From assembly GCA_022841625.1 (NCBI GenBank), contig JALHRD010000025.1, positions 1-64,000 on the forward strand: a stretch of 64,000 nucleotides of DNA, read 5' to 3'. Under the pieces are notes generated by a model. The model ran no database searches and was not told the DNA's origin. It worked only from the letters and a program-made list of their open reading frames with translations. A program made the position numbers and the translations under genes. The stretch's first letter is position 1, and every line of letters begins with the position of its first letter. Below are positions 34,005 to 43,035 of this stretch, in pieces. Origin of the DNA: Xanthobacteraceae bacterium (GTDB taxonomy: Bacteria; Pseudomonadota; Alphaproteobacteria; Rhizobiales; Xanthobacteraceae).

Positions 34005-36113
34005 ATGACCGACGTAACGGCAACGGGTACCCAAAAGTTCGGTCTGCCAGGTATCGGCGAGATCGGCGCGATCCTCAAGCGCGGCGATCTCGTGCTCGCG
34101 ATTGGCGTGCTGCTGATCCTGGTGGTGCTGGTCATGCCGCTACCGCCGGTGCTACTCGACATCGCGTTCGCGATCTCAATCACCCTCTCGGTTCTGATCC
34201 TCATGACGGCGCTATTCATCCACGCGCCTTTGGAATTTTCCGCCTTTCCGACCGTGCTGCTGATCTCGACCATGCTGCGGCTGGCGCTCAACCTCGCCTC
34301 GACGCGGCTGATCCTGTCGCATGGCCACGAGGGCACCGCCGCCGCCGGCCACGTCATCGAAGCCTTCGGCAATTTCGTGATGGGCGGTAATTTTGTGATC
34401 GGTGTGATCGTGTTCGCGATTCTGGTGATCGTGAATTTCGTGGTTATCACCAAGGGCTCCGGCCGCATCGCTGAGGTGGCGGCACGCTTCCATTTGGACG
34501 CCATGCCCGGCAAGCAGATGGCGATCGACGCCGACCTTTCGGCCGGACTGATCAACGAAGAGGAAGCCCGCCGGCGGCGCCGGCAGATCGAAGACGAATC
34601 CGGCTTTTTCGGCGCCATGGATGGCGCCTCGAAATTCGTTCGCGGCGACGCCATCGCGAGCCTCCTGGTGGTGTTCATCAACGTCATCGGCGGGATGATT
34701 ATCGGCATTGCGCAGCAAGGCATGCCGTTCGCCGAAGCCGCCCGCACCTATACGCTGCTGACGGTCGGTGACGGACTGGTCACGCAGATTCCGGCACTGA
34801 TCGTTTCAACTGCCGCAGGCTTGCTGGTCACCAAGGCCGGCGTCACCGGGGCGGCCGATCAGGCGTTGTTCCGGCAACTCTCCGGCTATCCGAAGGCGCT
34901 CGGCATGGCGGCTGCCGCCATGCTGGTGTTGGCGATATTGCCGGGGATTCCCGCGATCCCCTTCTTGCTCCTGGGTGGCGGCGCCGGCGCGCTCGCCTGG
35001 CTCGTCGACAAGCGCCAAAAGCGGGTCGCCGTCGCCGAGGTCAAGACCGCCGAAGCCGCGCAGACCGCGCCAGTCGAAGAGCCGATCTCCACCGCGCTCA
35101 AGATCGACGACCTCAAAGTCGAACTTGGCTATGCGCTGCTACCGCTGGTCAACTCGCCCGACGGCTCCGATCGCCTCACCGAGCAGATCAAGGCGCTGCG
35201 GCGCTCGCTTGCAATCGAAATGGGCTTCGTGATGCCGTCGGTGCGCATCCTCGACAATGTTCAGCTCGAAGCCAATACCTACATCATCAAGATCAAGGAA
35301 GTGGAGGCCGGCAACGGCCGCATTTGGCCGGGCCAATTCATGGTCATGGACCCGACCGGTGCGCAGGTGACGCTGCCCGGCGTTCATACCTCTGAGCCGA
35401 CATTCGGACTGCCCGCCACCTGGGTCGATGCCGCTCTCAAGGAAGACGCGGCGCTCAAAGGCTACACCGTGGTCGATGCCGCGACGGTGATGTCGACCCA
35501 CCTTACCGAACTTATCAAAGCCAACGTATCGGAGTTGATCTCCTATGCGGAAGTGAACAAGCTGATCAAGGACATGCCGAAGGAGCAGAGCGATCTGGCC
35601 AAGGATCTCGTTCCGGCGCAGATTTCGGTCTCAGGAATCCAACGTGTGCTGCAACTGCTGTTGGCCGAGCGGGTATCGATCCGGGACCTCCCCACCATCC
35701 TGGAGGGCATCGCCGATGCGATCGCGGTCACGCGCAATCCGGCATCGCTGGTCGAACATGTGCGCGCGCGGCTTTCGCGCCAACTCTGCGCGCAATACAC
35801 CTCGGCTGCGGGGTATTTGCCGATTATCGCACTCACCGCGCGATGGGAGCAGAATTTTGCCGAATCGATCATGGGCCAGGGCGATGACCGCACCATAGCC
35901 ATGCAACCATCGCGCCTGACGGAATTCATCACGACTGTGCGCGACCGCTTTGAAGAGGCCGCCCGCAATGGCGAAGCGCCGGTGCTGGTGACATCCGCCT
36001 CGGTTCGTCCGTTCGTGCGCGGTATTGTGGAACGCTTCCGGTCACAGACCCCGGTCCTGTCACAGGCGGAAATTCACCCGCGGGTACGGCTGAAGACAGT
36101 CGGAAGCGTTTGA
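34005..36113 (+). CDS. flhA: Flagellar export gate protein FlhA
   Basis: The inner-membrane gate of the flagellar type III secretion apparatus, forming a nonameric ring with a large cytoplasmic domain. At 702 residues, it has about eight helices in the first ~330 residues and the FHIPEP signature region (NFVVITKGSGRIAEVAARFHLDAMPGKQMAIDADL). The C-terminal cytoplasmic domain follows (DDLKVELGYALLPLV... LPTILEGIADAI). The ATG at 34005 is chosen since the upstream frame shows no signature. Apparently transcribed alone from the CtrA promoter. Confidence 0.95.
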   Translation: MTDVTATGTQKFGLPGIGEIGAILKRGDLVLAIGVLLILVVLVMPLPPVLLDIAFAISITLSVLILMTALFIHAPLEFSAFPTVLLISTMLRLALNLASTRLILSHGHEGTAAAGHVIEAFGNFVMGGNFVIGVIVFAILVIVNFVVITKGSGRIAEVAARFHLDAMPGKQMAIDADLSAGLINEEEARRRRRQIEDESGFFGAMDGASKFVRGDAIASLLVVFINVIGGMIIGIAQQGMPFAEAARTYTLLTVGDGLVTQIPALIVSTAAGLLVTKAGVTGAADQALFRQLSGYPKALGMAAAAMLVLAILPGIPAIPFLLLGGGAGALAWLVDKRQKRVAVAEVKTAEAAQTAPVEEPISTALKIDDLKVELGYALLPLVNSPDGSDRLTEQIKALRRSLAIEMGFVMPSVRILDNVQLEANTYIIKIKEVEAGNGRIWPGQFMVMDPTGAQVTLPGVHTSEPTFGLPATWVDAALKEDAALKGYTVVDAATVMSTHLTELIKANVSELISYAEVNKLIKDMPKEQSDLAKDLVPAQISVSGIQRVLQLLLAERVSIRDLPTILEGIADAIAVTRNPASLVEHVRARLSRQLCAQYTSAAGYLPIIALTARWEQNFAESIMGQGDDRTIAMQPSRLTEFITTVRDRFEEAARNGEAPVLVTSASVRPFVRGIVERFRSQTPVLSQAEIHPRVRLKTVGSV

Positions 36114-36346
36114 GCGAAAGGCTGACAGTGCATCATCGCCCGACCATCGATGGCCTCACACGCGCTCAAACTTTCGTGCGCCAAATGGCCGGGGCCTTGG
36201 GAATTTTTCTCGGTTCCCTCACTTGGAGCGAACGATCGCCGGCCCGTTATGGGCTCTGGCGCGTGCTTTTTAGGCGGCAAGACACCGTGAACCTTTTGGC
36301 GGGTTGCCGCGACCAATGTTCAAACGCCCCCTCTCGGGAGGATGTC

Positions 36347-36556
36347 ATGAACAACTCCTCGATGTTTACCGCCGATCGGACGACCCACCTCAAAATTGTG
36401 GTCATGTCGCTGGTTTGCGCCACGCTGGTTGCCGGCATTGGCATCGCGGCACGCATGAACGATGGCGCCAGCAGCAATGCGCGCTTTGAAACTGCCGTGA
36501 TCAAGGTAACCGCGCCGGTCACCGCAGCCGCGAACGACGGCCATAGCGTTCGCTGA
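36347..36556 (+). CDS. Small single-helix membrane protein, unknown
   Basis: A 69-residue protein with one helix (about 16-35, IVVMSLVCATLVAGIGIAA) and a short Ala/Val-rich exterior tail (SSNARFETAVIKVTAPVTAA). A strong ribosome-binding site, GGGAGGA, precedes the ATG by six bases. The longer open frame from 36110 lacks such support. No function known. It lies between flhA and the convergent anti-sigma gene, 233 bp after flhA. Confidence 0.6.
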   Translation: MNNSSMFTADRTTHLKIVVMSLVCATLVAGIGIAARMNDGASSNARFETAVIKVTAPVTAAANDGHSVR

Positions 36557-36624
36557 ATCCTAGATAATTTCTTTGGAAAATCAGTCGCTTACGGACATCG
36601 AGAGCGTTTGATCTATGCCCCGCT

Positions 36625-37704
36625 TTATTCATCGAATGGGGCGAGCGCGGGTCTTGCCTGGGTTTGTGGGGGTGGTGGGGGAGCCGAAAGCCCGAGCAAC
36701 GCATCGGCGCGAAGTTCAGCCGGCAGCCGGTCAGGGAAGAAGCGCCAAGCGCCAATCAGGCCGCCAAGCACCAACGTCACCACGCCAAGCGTGAGCGTGG
36801 CGGCCATCCAACCACGGCCGCCCGCACGAACCGGTGGCGCGCGCATCAGCACGGGTGCGCCACGCGCGACCATCGGGACTGGGGGAACAAATTCCGACTC
36901 CGCTGGTGCGGCCGGTGGCGGCGGGGATTGATCGGGCGCCTGCGGCTCCGGCTGCGGCGATGGCTCCTCCGCAGTCTGCGGCCCAGCCGCCCCCGGCACC
37001 GGCAGCAGCGCCGCAAGTTCAGCCAGCTTAAGCTCCGCCTGAGCTATTGCCGGACTGGTCTCATCCACCGTCGGACGAGCCGCAGCCGCGGTTTGATCGG
37101 CCACAGGAGCAACGGCCTCGATCGGGCTCGCCTCTTCCGCCGCAGGAGCAGACCCGACGACCTCCACCGGACTTGAGCCAATTGAGGGGCCTGACTCAAC
37201 CGCCGGGCTCGGATCGGCAACCTGCCCACTCGGCTCGACTTTTACCGAACTAACCTCATCTATGGTCGGGCTGGGCTCGGCAACCGCAGGGCCGCGCCCG
37301 GTTGCCACCGGGCTCTGTTCCACAACCTCGGCCGCGGCATGGGTGACAGGCGCGGCAGCTGCTGCCGCTGCCAGCACAACCGGAGGCGCCATCGGCGGAG
37401 GCGCCATGGGCGGTGGCACCACCCTGGCACGCTCGGCCTCCTGCGAGGATATGGCGATGGCGACCTGCGCAACATTCGCCAATTGCGGCTTGATTCGCGC
37501 AAAAATCTGCGGATCTGGCTCAACCGATTCCACCATCAAGTGGAGTTCGCCAAACCTGCGCTCCCAGATGCGCACCATCGCAAGGAAATCGGAATCGACT
37601 TCCAGCAGCGCGGTCGCACCCTTGCGCTCTTCGTAGTCGAGCGTCCCGAGCACGTACTCCGCGGCGAGCGCGTTCAGGTCGTCGTGACTTACGACGTCAG
37701 GCAT
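36625..37704 (-). CDS. Membrane anti-sigma factor with long Pro/Ala-rich linker
   Basis: Likely sequesters the adjacent ECF sigma factor at the membrane. The N-terminal ~75 residues (DDLNALAAEYVLGTLDYEERKGATALLEVD... VRIWERRFGELH) match the RskA-type anti-sigma domain. A linker of about 230 residues rich in Pro, Ala, Glu and Ser with repeated SP pairs follows. A single helix (about 305-325) and a ~35-residue end close the protein. It overlaps the sigma gene by 16 nt. The very long cytoplasmic linker is unusual; typical RskA proteins put most of the extra sequence outside. Confidence 0.8.
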   Translation of the reverse strand: MPDVVSHDDLNALAAEYVLGTLDYEERKGATALLEVDSDFLAMVRIWERRFGELHLMVESVEPDPQIFARIKPQLANVAQVAIAISSQEAERARVVPPPMAPPPMAPPVVLAAAAAAAPVTHAAAEVVEQSPVATGRGPAVAEPSPTIDEVSSVKVEPSGQVADPSPAVESGPSIGSSPVEVVGSAPAAEEASPIEAVAPVADQTAAAARPTVDETSPAIAQAELKLAELAALLPVPGAAGPQTAEEPSPQPEPQAPDQSPPPPAAPAESEFVPPVPMVARGAPVLMRAPPVRAGGRGWMAATLTLGVVTLVLGGLIGAWRFFPDRLPAELRADALLGLSAPPPPPQTQARPALAPFDE

Positions 37705-38234
37705 TGTTCGATCTCGAACAGACTGCGCCGCAGCGACGACCGGAGCATATCAACCGGGACCTCAAGTCGGGCCGCAAGCTCGTCCCGGGTGAAAGCGCCG
37801 TAATATGCGATCAGGAGCATGCGCTGACGATCGGGCTCCAGCCGGCCGATGCAGGTGAGCAAACGCTTGAGCTCATCGGTGAGTTCACGCCGCGGCAATG
37901 CGCTGGGGCTGTCATTATCGGCGATTTCCGGATCGGCATCGCTCGCGACAATGTCCGGCCGACGCGCCAAATTAATTGCCCGCGCCCGCGCAATGGCAAC
38001 GATCCAACTCATCGGAGACGCCAGATCCGGGTCAAACTTACCGGCGGTCTCCCAGATATGGAGGTAGATTTCCTCCATCAATTCGGCGGCAAGATCGTGC
38101 CGCCGCACAATGCGCAGCACAACACCGTAGACCTTGGCCGAAGTCGCCTGATACAGGCGCGCGAACGCATCGGCATCGCCATTGGCGACCGATGCCAGCA
38201 TAAACGCGATTTCGATGGGCGAATGGGTCGACAT
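37689..38234 (-). CDS. ECF RNA polymerase sigma factor (SigK-like)
   Basis: A 181-residue group IV sigma factor. Region 2 (about 20-90: DADAFARLYQATSAKVYGVVLRIVRRHDLAAELMEEIYLHIW, then MSWIVAIARARAINLARR) binds the -10 element, and region 4 (about 120-178: LPDRQRMLLIAYYG-like stretch and TRDELAARLEVPVDMLRSSLRRSL) binds the -35. The paired anti-sigma gene overlaps by 16 nt. The inducing signal and regulon are unknown; family precedent suggests redox or oxidative stress. Confidence 0.92.
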   Translation of the reverse strand: MSTHSPIEIAFMLASVANGDADAFARLYQATSAKVYGVVLRIVRRHDLAAELMEEIYLHIWETAGKFDPDLASPMSWIVAIARARAINLARRPDIVASDADPEIADNDSPSALPRRELTDELKRLLTCIGRLEPDRQRMLLIAYYGAFTRDELAARLEVPVDMLRSSLRRSLFEIEQCLTS

Positions 38235-38332
38235 GACATGGCCCCTGCCCGGACCTTACCGGGGGACCAATTATGGCCGTTCGACCCGCCCTGTCGAGGG
38301 CAATGCGTATCGAATGTAAAACTTGTGAAAAC

Positions 38333-38746
38333 TCAAGCTTGTGCGCCGCTGCGCAACAGGCCGATCGCATCGAGTTCAGCCTGCTCGCGGGCTTCTTCCT
38401 CTTCCCGCTCGCGCAATTGGTCACGCTCGTCGAGGAGTTCCACCTTCTTGAGTTCCTCAAAAGCGTCGCCGAGGGCCATCTGCGCTTCATCGAGCTGGGT
38501 GCGCAGCTCCGATGCAGAGCGCTTGAGATTTTCGCGTCGCTGCATCGCGGCTTTGGCGTAAGTTGGATAAGCAAAATGCCCGGGATCATGAATGCCCGCA
38601 CGTTCCTGCTCAGTTTTGATTTCACGCTCAAGGTCCCCGCCAATGCGATCGAATTCGGCAATCATGCCTTCGATCTGCGCAACCTTGCGGCGTTTTTCGT
38701 CGACCTGAAACTTCTTCAGGCGGATGAGCGTTTCGCGTGACTTCAT
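38333..38746 (-). CDS. fliJ: Flagellar export chaperone FliJ
   Basis: General chaperone of the flagellar export system, contacting FliI, FlhA and FliH. At 137 residues, almost entirely coiled coil: MKSRETLIRLKKFQVDEKRRKVAQIEGM, ERAGIHDPGHFAYPTYAKAAMQRRENLKRSASEL and a Glu-rich end (REREEEEAREQAELD). Sequence is weakly conserved, but length, coiled-coil nature and position downstream of fliI support it. ATG 38746 is preferred; the upstream extension is not family-like. Confidence 0.83.
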   Translation of the reverse strand: MKSRETLIRLKKFQVDEKRRKVAQIEGMIAEFDRIGGDLEREIKTEQERAGIHDPGHFAYPTYAKAAMQRRENLKRSASELRTQLDEAQMALGDAFEELKKVELLDERDQLREREEEEAREQAELDAIGLLRSGAQA

Positions 38747-38888
38747 AGACCCTACTCCCCCGAAGTCCCTGATACGCGGGACCCCAATCATCGGCAGCGG
38801 TCCGCAGGACCGGCGCAATTTCAACTGCCGCCGAAGCTCAATCGAGCCTCTCCCAGCAATCCATTCGGACCAGTGTCGCCGAACAATC

Positions 38889-40208
38889 TTAGTTTTCGGT
38901 TTCCAAAGAACCTAAGATTTGCTCAAGACGTAGATATCCCTGGTTAAGGTCCGTTGCATCTTCCTTAGCCTGGGAGAGAAACTGTTCGAGTGGCTGGTGC
39001 AGGCGGATGGCCTCATCGACTTCCGCGCTGGAACCCGCCCGATAAGCACCCAGCCGAATCAATTCCTCCATATCGGCATAGGTCGCCATCACCTGGCGCG
39101 CCCGGGTAACCGCCGGGAGGAAGGCCGGATCGGCCGCGCGCGGCATGGTTCGCGACACGGATTTTAGAATGTTGATGGCTGGATAGCGCCCGCGCTCGGC
39201 AATTTGCCGTTCCATCACGATGTGACCATCGAGGATGGCGCGAACCGCGTCCGACACCGGTTCGTTATGATCGCCGCCCTCCACCAGGACCGTAAAAAGC
39301 CCAGTAATAGTGCCCTCACCGAGGCCGGGTCCGGCACGTTCAAGAAGGCGTGGAAGCTCAGTAAAGACAGTCGGGGTATAGCCTTTGGCGGTCGGCGGTT
39401 CGCCGGCCGACAAGCCGATCTCGCGCTGGGCAACCGCAAAGCGCGTCACCGAATCCATGAGCAGCAGCACATCGCGACCGAGATCGCGGAAGAACTCGGC
39501 CACCGCCAGAGTCAAATAAGCGGCCTGCCGCCGCATCAAGGCGGGCTCATCGGAGGTCGCAACAATGACCACTGAACGCGCTAGACCCTGCGGGCCGAGA
39601 TCGTCCTGCAAGAATTCCTGTACTTCACGGCCGCGTTCGCCGACCAGCCCAATGACGGACACGTCGGCCTGGACGTTGCGTGCAAGCATCGACAGCAACA
39701 CTGACTTGCCCACCCCGGAGCCCGCAAAAATTCCCATGCGCTGGCCACGGCAGCAGGTCATAAAGGTATTGATCGAGCGCACCCCGAGGTCGAGCGGCGC
39801 ACCGACGCGTCGCCTTGCATGGGCGGGCGGCGGATCGTTGCGGAACCCAAAGGGCGATGGCCCCGGCGGAAGCGGGCCCTTGCCGTCGATCGGCTCACCC
39901 ATGGCATTGATAACGCGGCCCAGCCATGCCGGTGACGGCCGCACCGCCGCCGCCGCCGAGCGCACAACGGCGCGGCAGCCGCGGCGAACCCCTTCAAGCA
40001 CCCCAAAGGGCATCAACAAGGCATTGGTACCGGAGAATCCCACCACTTCGCAGGCGATATCGCGGCCGGTCTCGATGACCACGCGTGACCCCACCGACAT
40101 GGCGTGAATCGGCCCTGCTACCTCAACCATCAGGCCGCGCACCCCCACAACGCGCCCATAAACCGCGACGCTATCGAGTTCGGCGATCTGTTCAGCCAGC
40201 GCTTTCAT
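38889..40208 (-). CDS. fliI: Flagellum-specific ATPase FliI
   Basis: Hexameric ATPase energising flagellar export. At 439 residues, the F1-like core carries Walker [21 protein letters not shown] (about residue 162), [16 protein letters not shown], Walker [28 protein letters not shown] and [13 protein letters not shown]. It starts opposite the ctrA promoter region and reads away from it. The 142-bp gap to fliJ contains two small hairpins with no U-tract. Confidence 0.95.
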   Translation of the reverse strand: MKALAEQIAELDSVAVYGRVVGVRGLMVEVAGPIHAMSVGSRVVIETGRDIACEVVGFSGTNALLMPFGVLEGVRRGCRAVVRSAAAAVRPSPAWLGRVINAMGEPIDGKGPLPPGPSPFGFRNDPPPAHARRRVGAPLDLGVRSINTFMTCCRGQRMGIFAGSGVGKSVLLSMLARNVQADVSVIGLVGERGREVQEFLQDDLGPQGLARSVVIVATSDEPALMRRQAAYLTLAVAEFFRDLGRDVLLLMDSVTRFAVAQREIGLSAGEPPTAKGYTPTVFTELPRLLERAGPGLGEGTITGLFTVLVEGGDHNEPVSDAVRAILDGHIVMERQIAERGRYPAINILKSVSRTMPRAADPAFLPAVTRARQVMATYADMEELIRLGAYRAGSSAEVDEAIRLHQPLEQFLSQAKEDATDLNQGYLRLEQILGSLETEN

Positions 40209-40591
40209 GCAATCGGCCCGCCTTGGCTAGACTTCAGTGATTAAGATTTTAACGTTCTTAACTCCGTGTTTACCCGCATCGTTAATCATTGCGTCACCGT
40301 CTGGGACAACCGGGCATTTGTTTCGCCTGGACAAGGACGGGGGGCTTGAGTCATATGAGTCACTTAGGGTCGACTCCTAACGTGTGACATGAGCTGCCAG
40401 CTGGTCAAAAAAACCGTCCCACGTAATACCTTAGGGCGATTCGTCATTTTTTGCCCAGGGGGTTGCGCGCGGGAATCAGGTTTTGATAACCATACGGCGG
40501 GTGTCACGAGTCGATTTGTCCCAAAGCGTTTTAACGGGTCGCCGCTTCGGCGTGCCGACCTGGGCCCGGAGCGGCGAGGAAGGGGACTGGC
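40209..40591. promoter_or_regulatory. Divergent fliI/ctrA regulatory region
   Basis: A 383-bp gene-free region. Three TTAA half-sites lie close to fliI at about 40241-40262 (spacings of four and five bases, not the N7 consensus). Nearer to ctrA, six GANTC methylation sites are packed into 165 bp (see separate entry). In Caulobacter, ctrA has two promoters, one silenced by GANTC full methylation and autoregulated by CtrA, so this region probably holds equivalents. A good AAGGGG motif precedes the ctrA ATG. Confidence 0.6.
40348..40512. repeat. Six GANTC (CcrM) sites upstream of ctrA
   Basis: GANTC occurs at 40348, 40357, 40372, 40438, 40473 and 40508. Random expectation is about one per 256 bp and lower in GC-rich DNA. 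CcrM methylates GANTC in most alphaproteobacteria, so these may tie ctrA expression to replication fork passage. Confidence 0.6.
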
Positions 40592-41293
40592 ATGCGCGTT
40601 TTGCTAATCGAGGACGACAGCGCCACCGCTCAATCGATTGAGCTGATGCTCAAGTCTGAGAGCTTCAATGTGTACACCACCGATCTGGGAGAAGAGGGTG
40701 TCGATCTCGGCAAACTCTACGACTACGATATCATCCTGCTGGACCTGAACCTGCCCGATATGTCGGGTTTCGAGGTTCTGCGCACGCTGCGGGTGTCGAA
40801 GGTCAAAACCCCGATCTTAATTCTGTCCGGTCTCGCCGGCACCGAGGACAAGGTGCGCGGTCTCGGCTTTGGCGCCGACGACTACATGACCAAGCCGTTC
40901 CACAAGGACGAGCTGGTGGCCCGCATCCATGCGATCGTCCGGCGGTCCAAGGGACACGCACAGTCGGTGATCAATACCGGCGATCTCTGCGTCAATCTCG
41001 ATACCAAGACCGTCGAGGTTGCTGGAGCGCGGGTCCATTTGACTGGCAAGGAATATCAAATGCTGGAGCTGCTCTCGCTCCGCAAGGGTACCACGCTCAC
41101 CAAAGAGATGTTCCTCAACCATCTCTACGGCGGCATGGACGAACCCGAACTCAAAATCATCGATGTGTTCATCTGCAAGCTGCGCAAGAAGCTGGCGAAT
41201 GCCTCAAACGGCAAGAACTACATCGAAACGGTGTGGGGCCGCGGCTATGTGCTGCGTGAACCCGTCGACAGCGAAGCAAGAATTCCCGCCTAG
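40592..41293 (+). CDS. ctrA: Cell-cycle master response regulator CtrA
   Basis: OmpR-family response regulator that activates motility and division genes and represses replication initiation. The 233 residues open [20 protein letters not shown], with acidic pocket residues E7, D8 and D9, phospho-acceptor D51 in [12 protein letters not shown], and Lys in [20 protein letters not shown]. The C-terminal winged helix includes [34 protein letters not shown], near-invariant in CtrA proteins. The ClpXP-tag-type end (residues ending RIPA) differs slightly from the classic AA tail. Confidence 0.97.
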   Translation: MRVLLIEDDSATAQSIELMLKSESFNVYTTDLGEEGVDLGKLYDYDIILLDLNLPDMSGFEVLRTLRVSKVKTPILILSGLAGTEDKVRGLGFGADDYMTKPFHKDELVARIHAIVRRSKGHAQSVINTGDLCVNLDTKTVEVAGARVHLTGKEYQMLELLSLRKGTTLTKEMFLNHLYGGMDEPELKIIDVFICKLRKKLANASNGKNYIETVWGRGYVLREPVDSEARIPA

Positions 41294-41346
41294 GTACGGA
41301 AGGGAGCCGAAAGGCCCCCTCCCCCGGACTTTGGAAACATTTCCAA

Positions 41347-41372
41347 CCCCGCCAGCAATGGCGGGGTTTTTT
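41347..41372 (+). terminator. Intrinsic terminator after ctrA
   Basis: A 7-bp GC stem CCCCGCC/GGCGGGG with a 6-nt loop (AGCAAT) followed directly by six T residues. It is 54 bp after the ctrA stop. Confidence 0.9.
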
Positions 41373-41446
41373 CTTGACGTAATCGGCCAAGGCATGCGCT
41401 CGCCCGGCGTACTTGCGCCGAATTTGAATAGGAGGCACGATCCAAA

Positions 41447-41501
41447 GCAACGCCTCATCCGCCAAGCAACTCATCCGCCGAGCAACTCATCCGCCGAGCA
41501 A
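41447..41501 (+). repeat. Tandem repeat, 16-bp unit
   Basis: Two perfect copies of GCAACTCATCCGCCGA (41466-41481, 41482-41497), a degenerate first copy at 41447-41465 and a truncated fourth (GCAA). It lies in the leader upstream of the cytochrome c gene. Confidence 0.8.
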
Positions 41502-41525
41502 ACTGACTGTCTCCGTGTTGAAGCC

Positions 41526-41852
41526 ATGATCGTTCGACTGCGTGCAGCACTCGCCATTGTCCTGAGCATCGTTCCACTTGGCATGGCCGTCGCCCAGACC
41601 GACGTCGAGCGCGGCCAAACATTGGCCTCCGGGATGTGCGGCGGATGCCACGCAATCGGCCAAACTGGCGCGAGCCCCCACGCCAATGCCCCCGCCTTTC
41701 GCCAGCTTGACGATCACGTCGATCTCGATGTGTTCGTGGATCTGCTTCGAGAGGGATTGCAGAGCACCCACGCCGATATGCCAAGCTTCCGCTTCTCGCG
41801 CGGCGACGCCCGCGCAATCGTCGCCTATCTGCGCTCGATCCAGGGACCGTGA
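41526..41852 (+). CDS. Periplasmic monohaem cytochrome c
   Basis: A 108-residue class I c-type cytochrome. A signal peptide (MIVRLRAALAIVLSIVPLGM, then AVAQ) precedes the haem-binding motif CGGCH (about residue 38). A distal Met ligand probably lies in HADMPSFRFSRGD, with the terminal helix DARAIVAYLRSIQ. Electron-transfer partner not visible. It follows ctrA by 230 bp with a terminator between, so it is an independent unit. Confidence 0.88.
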   Translation: MIVRLRAALAIVLSIVPLGMAVAQTDVERGQTLASGMCGGCHAIGQTGASPHANAPAFRQLDDHVDLDVFVDLLREGLQSTHADMPSFRFSRGDARAIVAYLRSIQGP

Positions 41853-41855
41853 GAC

Positions 41856-41878
41856 GCCGGGCAATATCCCGGATTTTC
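41856..41878 (+). terminator. Weak terminator-like hairpin after the cytochrome c gene
   Basis: A 5-bp stem CCGGG/CCCGG around a CAATAT loop followed by ATTTTC. Short stem and poor U-tract, so only a possible terminator. Confidence 0.3.
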
Positions 41879-41967
41879 TCCAGACTGACCGCATTGCCGC
41901 AACAATCGACCGGCCGTAAACTTCCGCCCTCCCCCACGCTGGCTCTTGGGCTTGGACGAGGTCGCGA

Positions 41968-43008
41968 ATGATCCGCTTCAACCGACCGGTCGCTGCCGTC
42001 GTATCGTTCGTGTTCCGTAACATTACCGCAATTGCGGGCTTGATTTTTGCCGCCCCTGCGCTGGCCGACCCAATCGAGGACTTCTATCGGAGCAACACCA
42101 TCCGGCTTTACGTGAGCGCGGGCGCCGGCGGCGGCTACGACCATGTCGCGCGGCTATTCGTAAAATATTTCTCGGCAAACATACCGGGCAAACCCGCGAT
42201 CATTGTGGTGAACATGCCGGGCGCCGGCGGCGTGACCATGTCGAACTGGCTCTACAATGTCGGGCCAAAGGACGGCACGGCACTGGGCATGGCAAATCTC
42301 ACTATGCCGATGAACCAAGTGATTGCCCCGGCGCAAGTGCGCTACGACGCCAACAAATTTCAATGGCTGGGAAACCTTGAGGAGTCGACGGGCTCTCTTT
42401 TCACCTATCACACGTCGCCGACCAAGACCTTCCAGGATGCGCTGGTCCGCGAGACTGTGATGGGCGTGTCATCCCGCACGTCGATCCTTTACCAACTCCT
42501 GGCGCTGTCGAACCGCCTGCTGAACTCGAAGTTCAAGATCATCCTGGGCTACGATCAAAATCGAGTCATCTCGATCGAGCGTGGCGAACTTGAAGGCAGC
42601 GCTTCAAATCTCGAGAATTTCGCCGGCATCGCGCCGCACTGGCTCAAGAACAATCTCATCAATATTCTGATCGTCAACGCACCAAAGCGGCTCGCCAAGT
42701 ATCCGAATGTTCCGACGATGGTCGAGATGACCGACAATCCAGAACACAAGAAGATGCTCGAATTCATGATGCTGCAATCGGCAACATCCCGTGCGATTTT
42801 CACGCCGCCGGGTATTCCGGCAGCCCGCCTGGAAACGCTTCGCCGCGCTTTCGACAACGCCGCGCGCGATCCCGGCTTCGCCGCCGAAATGACGCGCGCG
42901 ATGTTCGAACTGCAACCATCCACCGGAGAGGCGACGCAGGCCTCGGTCGCGCGCCTAATATCAACCGAGCCTGAGACCGCGGCCAAGCTGCTTGACGCGG
43001 TCAAATAG
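41968..43008 (+). CDS. Bug-type solute-binding protein
   Basis: Second TctC/Bug-family receptor in the window, 346 residues. A signal peptide (to about 30, APALADP) precedes SNTIRLYVSAGAGGGYDHVARLFVKYFSANIPGKP, VNMPGAGGVTMSNWLYN and PKDGTALGM. It is followed by a double-cupin gene and a convergent ThDP enzyme, so a small catabolic unit for an organic acid is possible. GAGGT precedes the ATG. No TctA/TctB genes nearby. Confidence 0.86.
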   Translation: MIRFNRPVAAVVSFVFRNITAIAGLIFAAPALADPIEDFYRSNTIRLYVSAGAGGGYDHVARLFVKYFSANIPGKPAIIVVNMPGAGGVTMSNWLYNVGPKDGTALGMANLTMPMNQVIAPAQVRYDANKFQWLGNLEESTGSLFTYHTSPTKTFQDALVRETVMGVSSRTSILYQLLALSNRLLNSKFKIILGYDQNRVISIERGELEGSASNLENFAGIAPHWLKNNLINILIVNAPKRLAKYPNVPTMVEMTDNPEHKKMLEFMMLQSATSRAIFTPPGIPAARLETLRRAFDNAARDPGFAAEMTRAMFELQPSTGEATQASVARLISTEPETAAKLLDAVK

Positions 43009-43035
43009 CCGCCACGACACCCCCAGGAGACATCC

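Noticed and set aside
40241-40262. TTAA cluster near fliI as a CtrA site
   Set aside because: The half-site spacings are four and five bases rather than seven, so no consensus box is present, although weak binding cannot be excluded.
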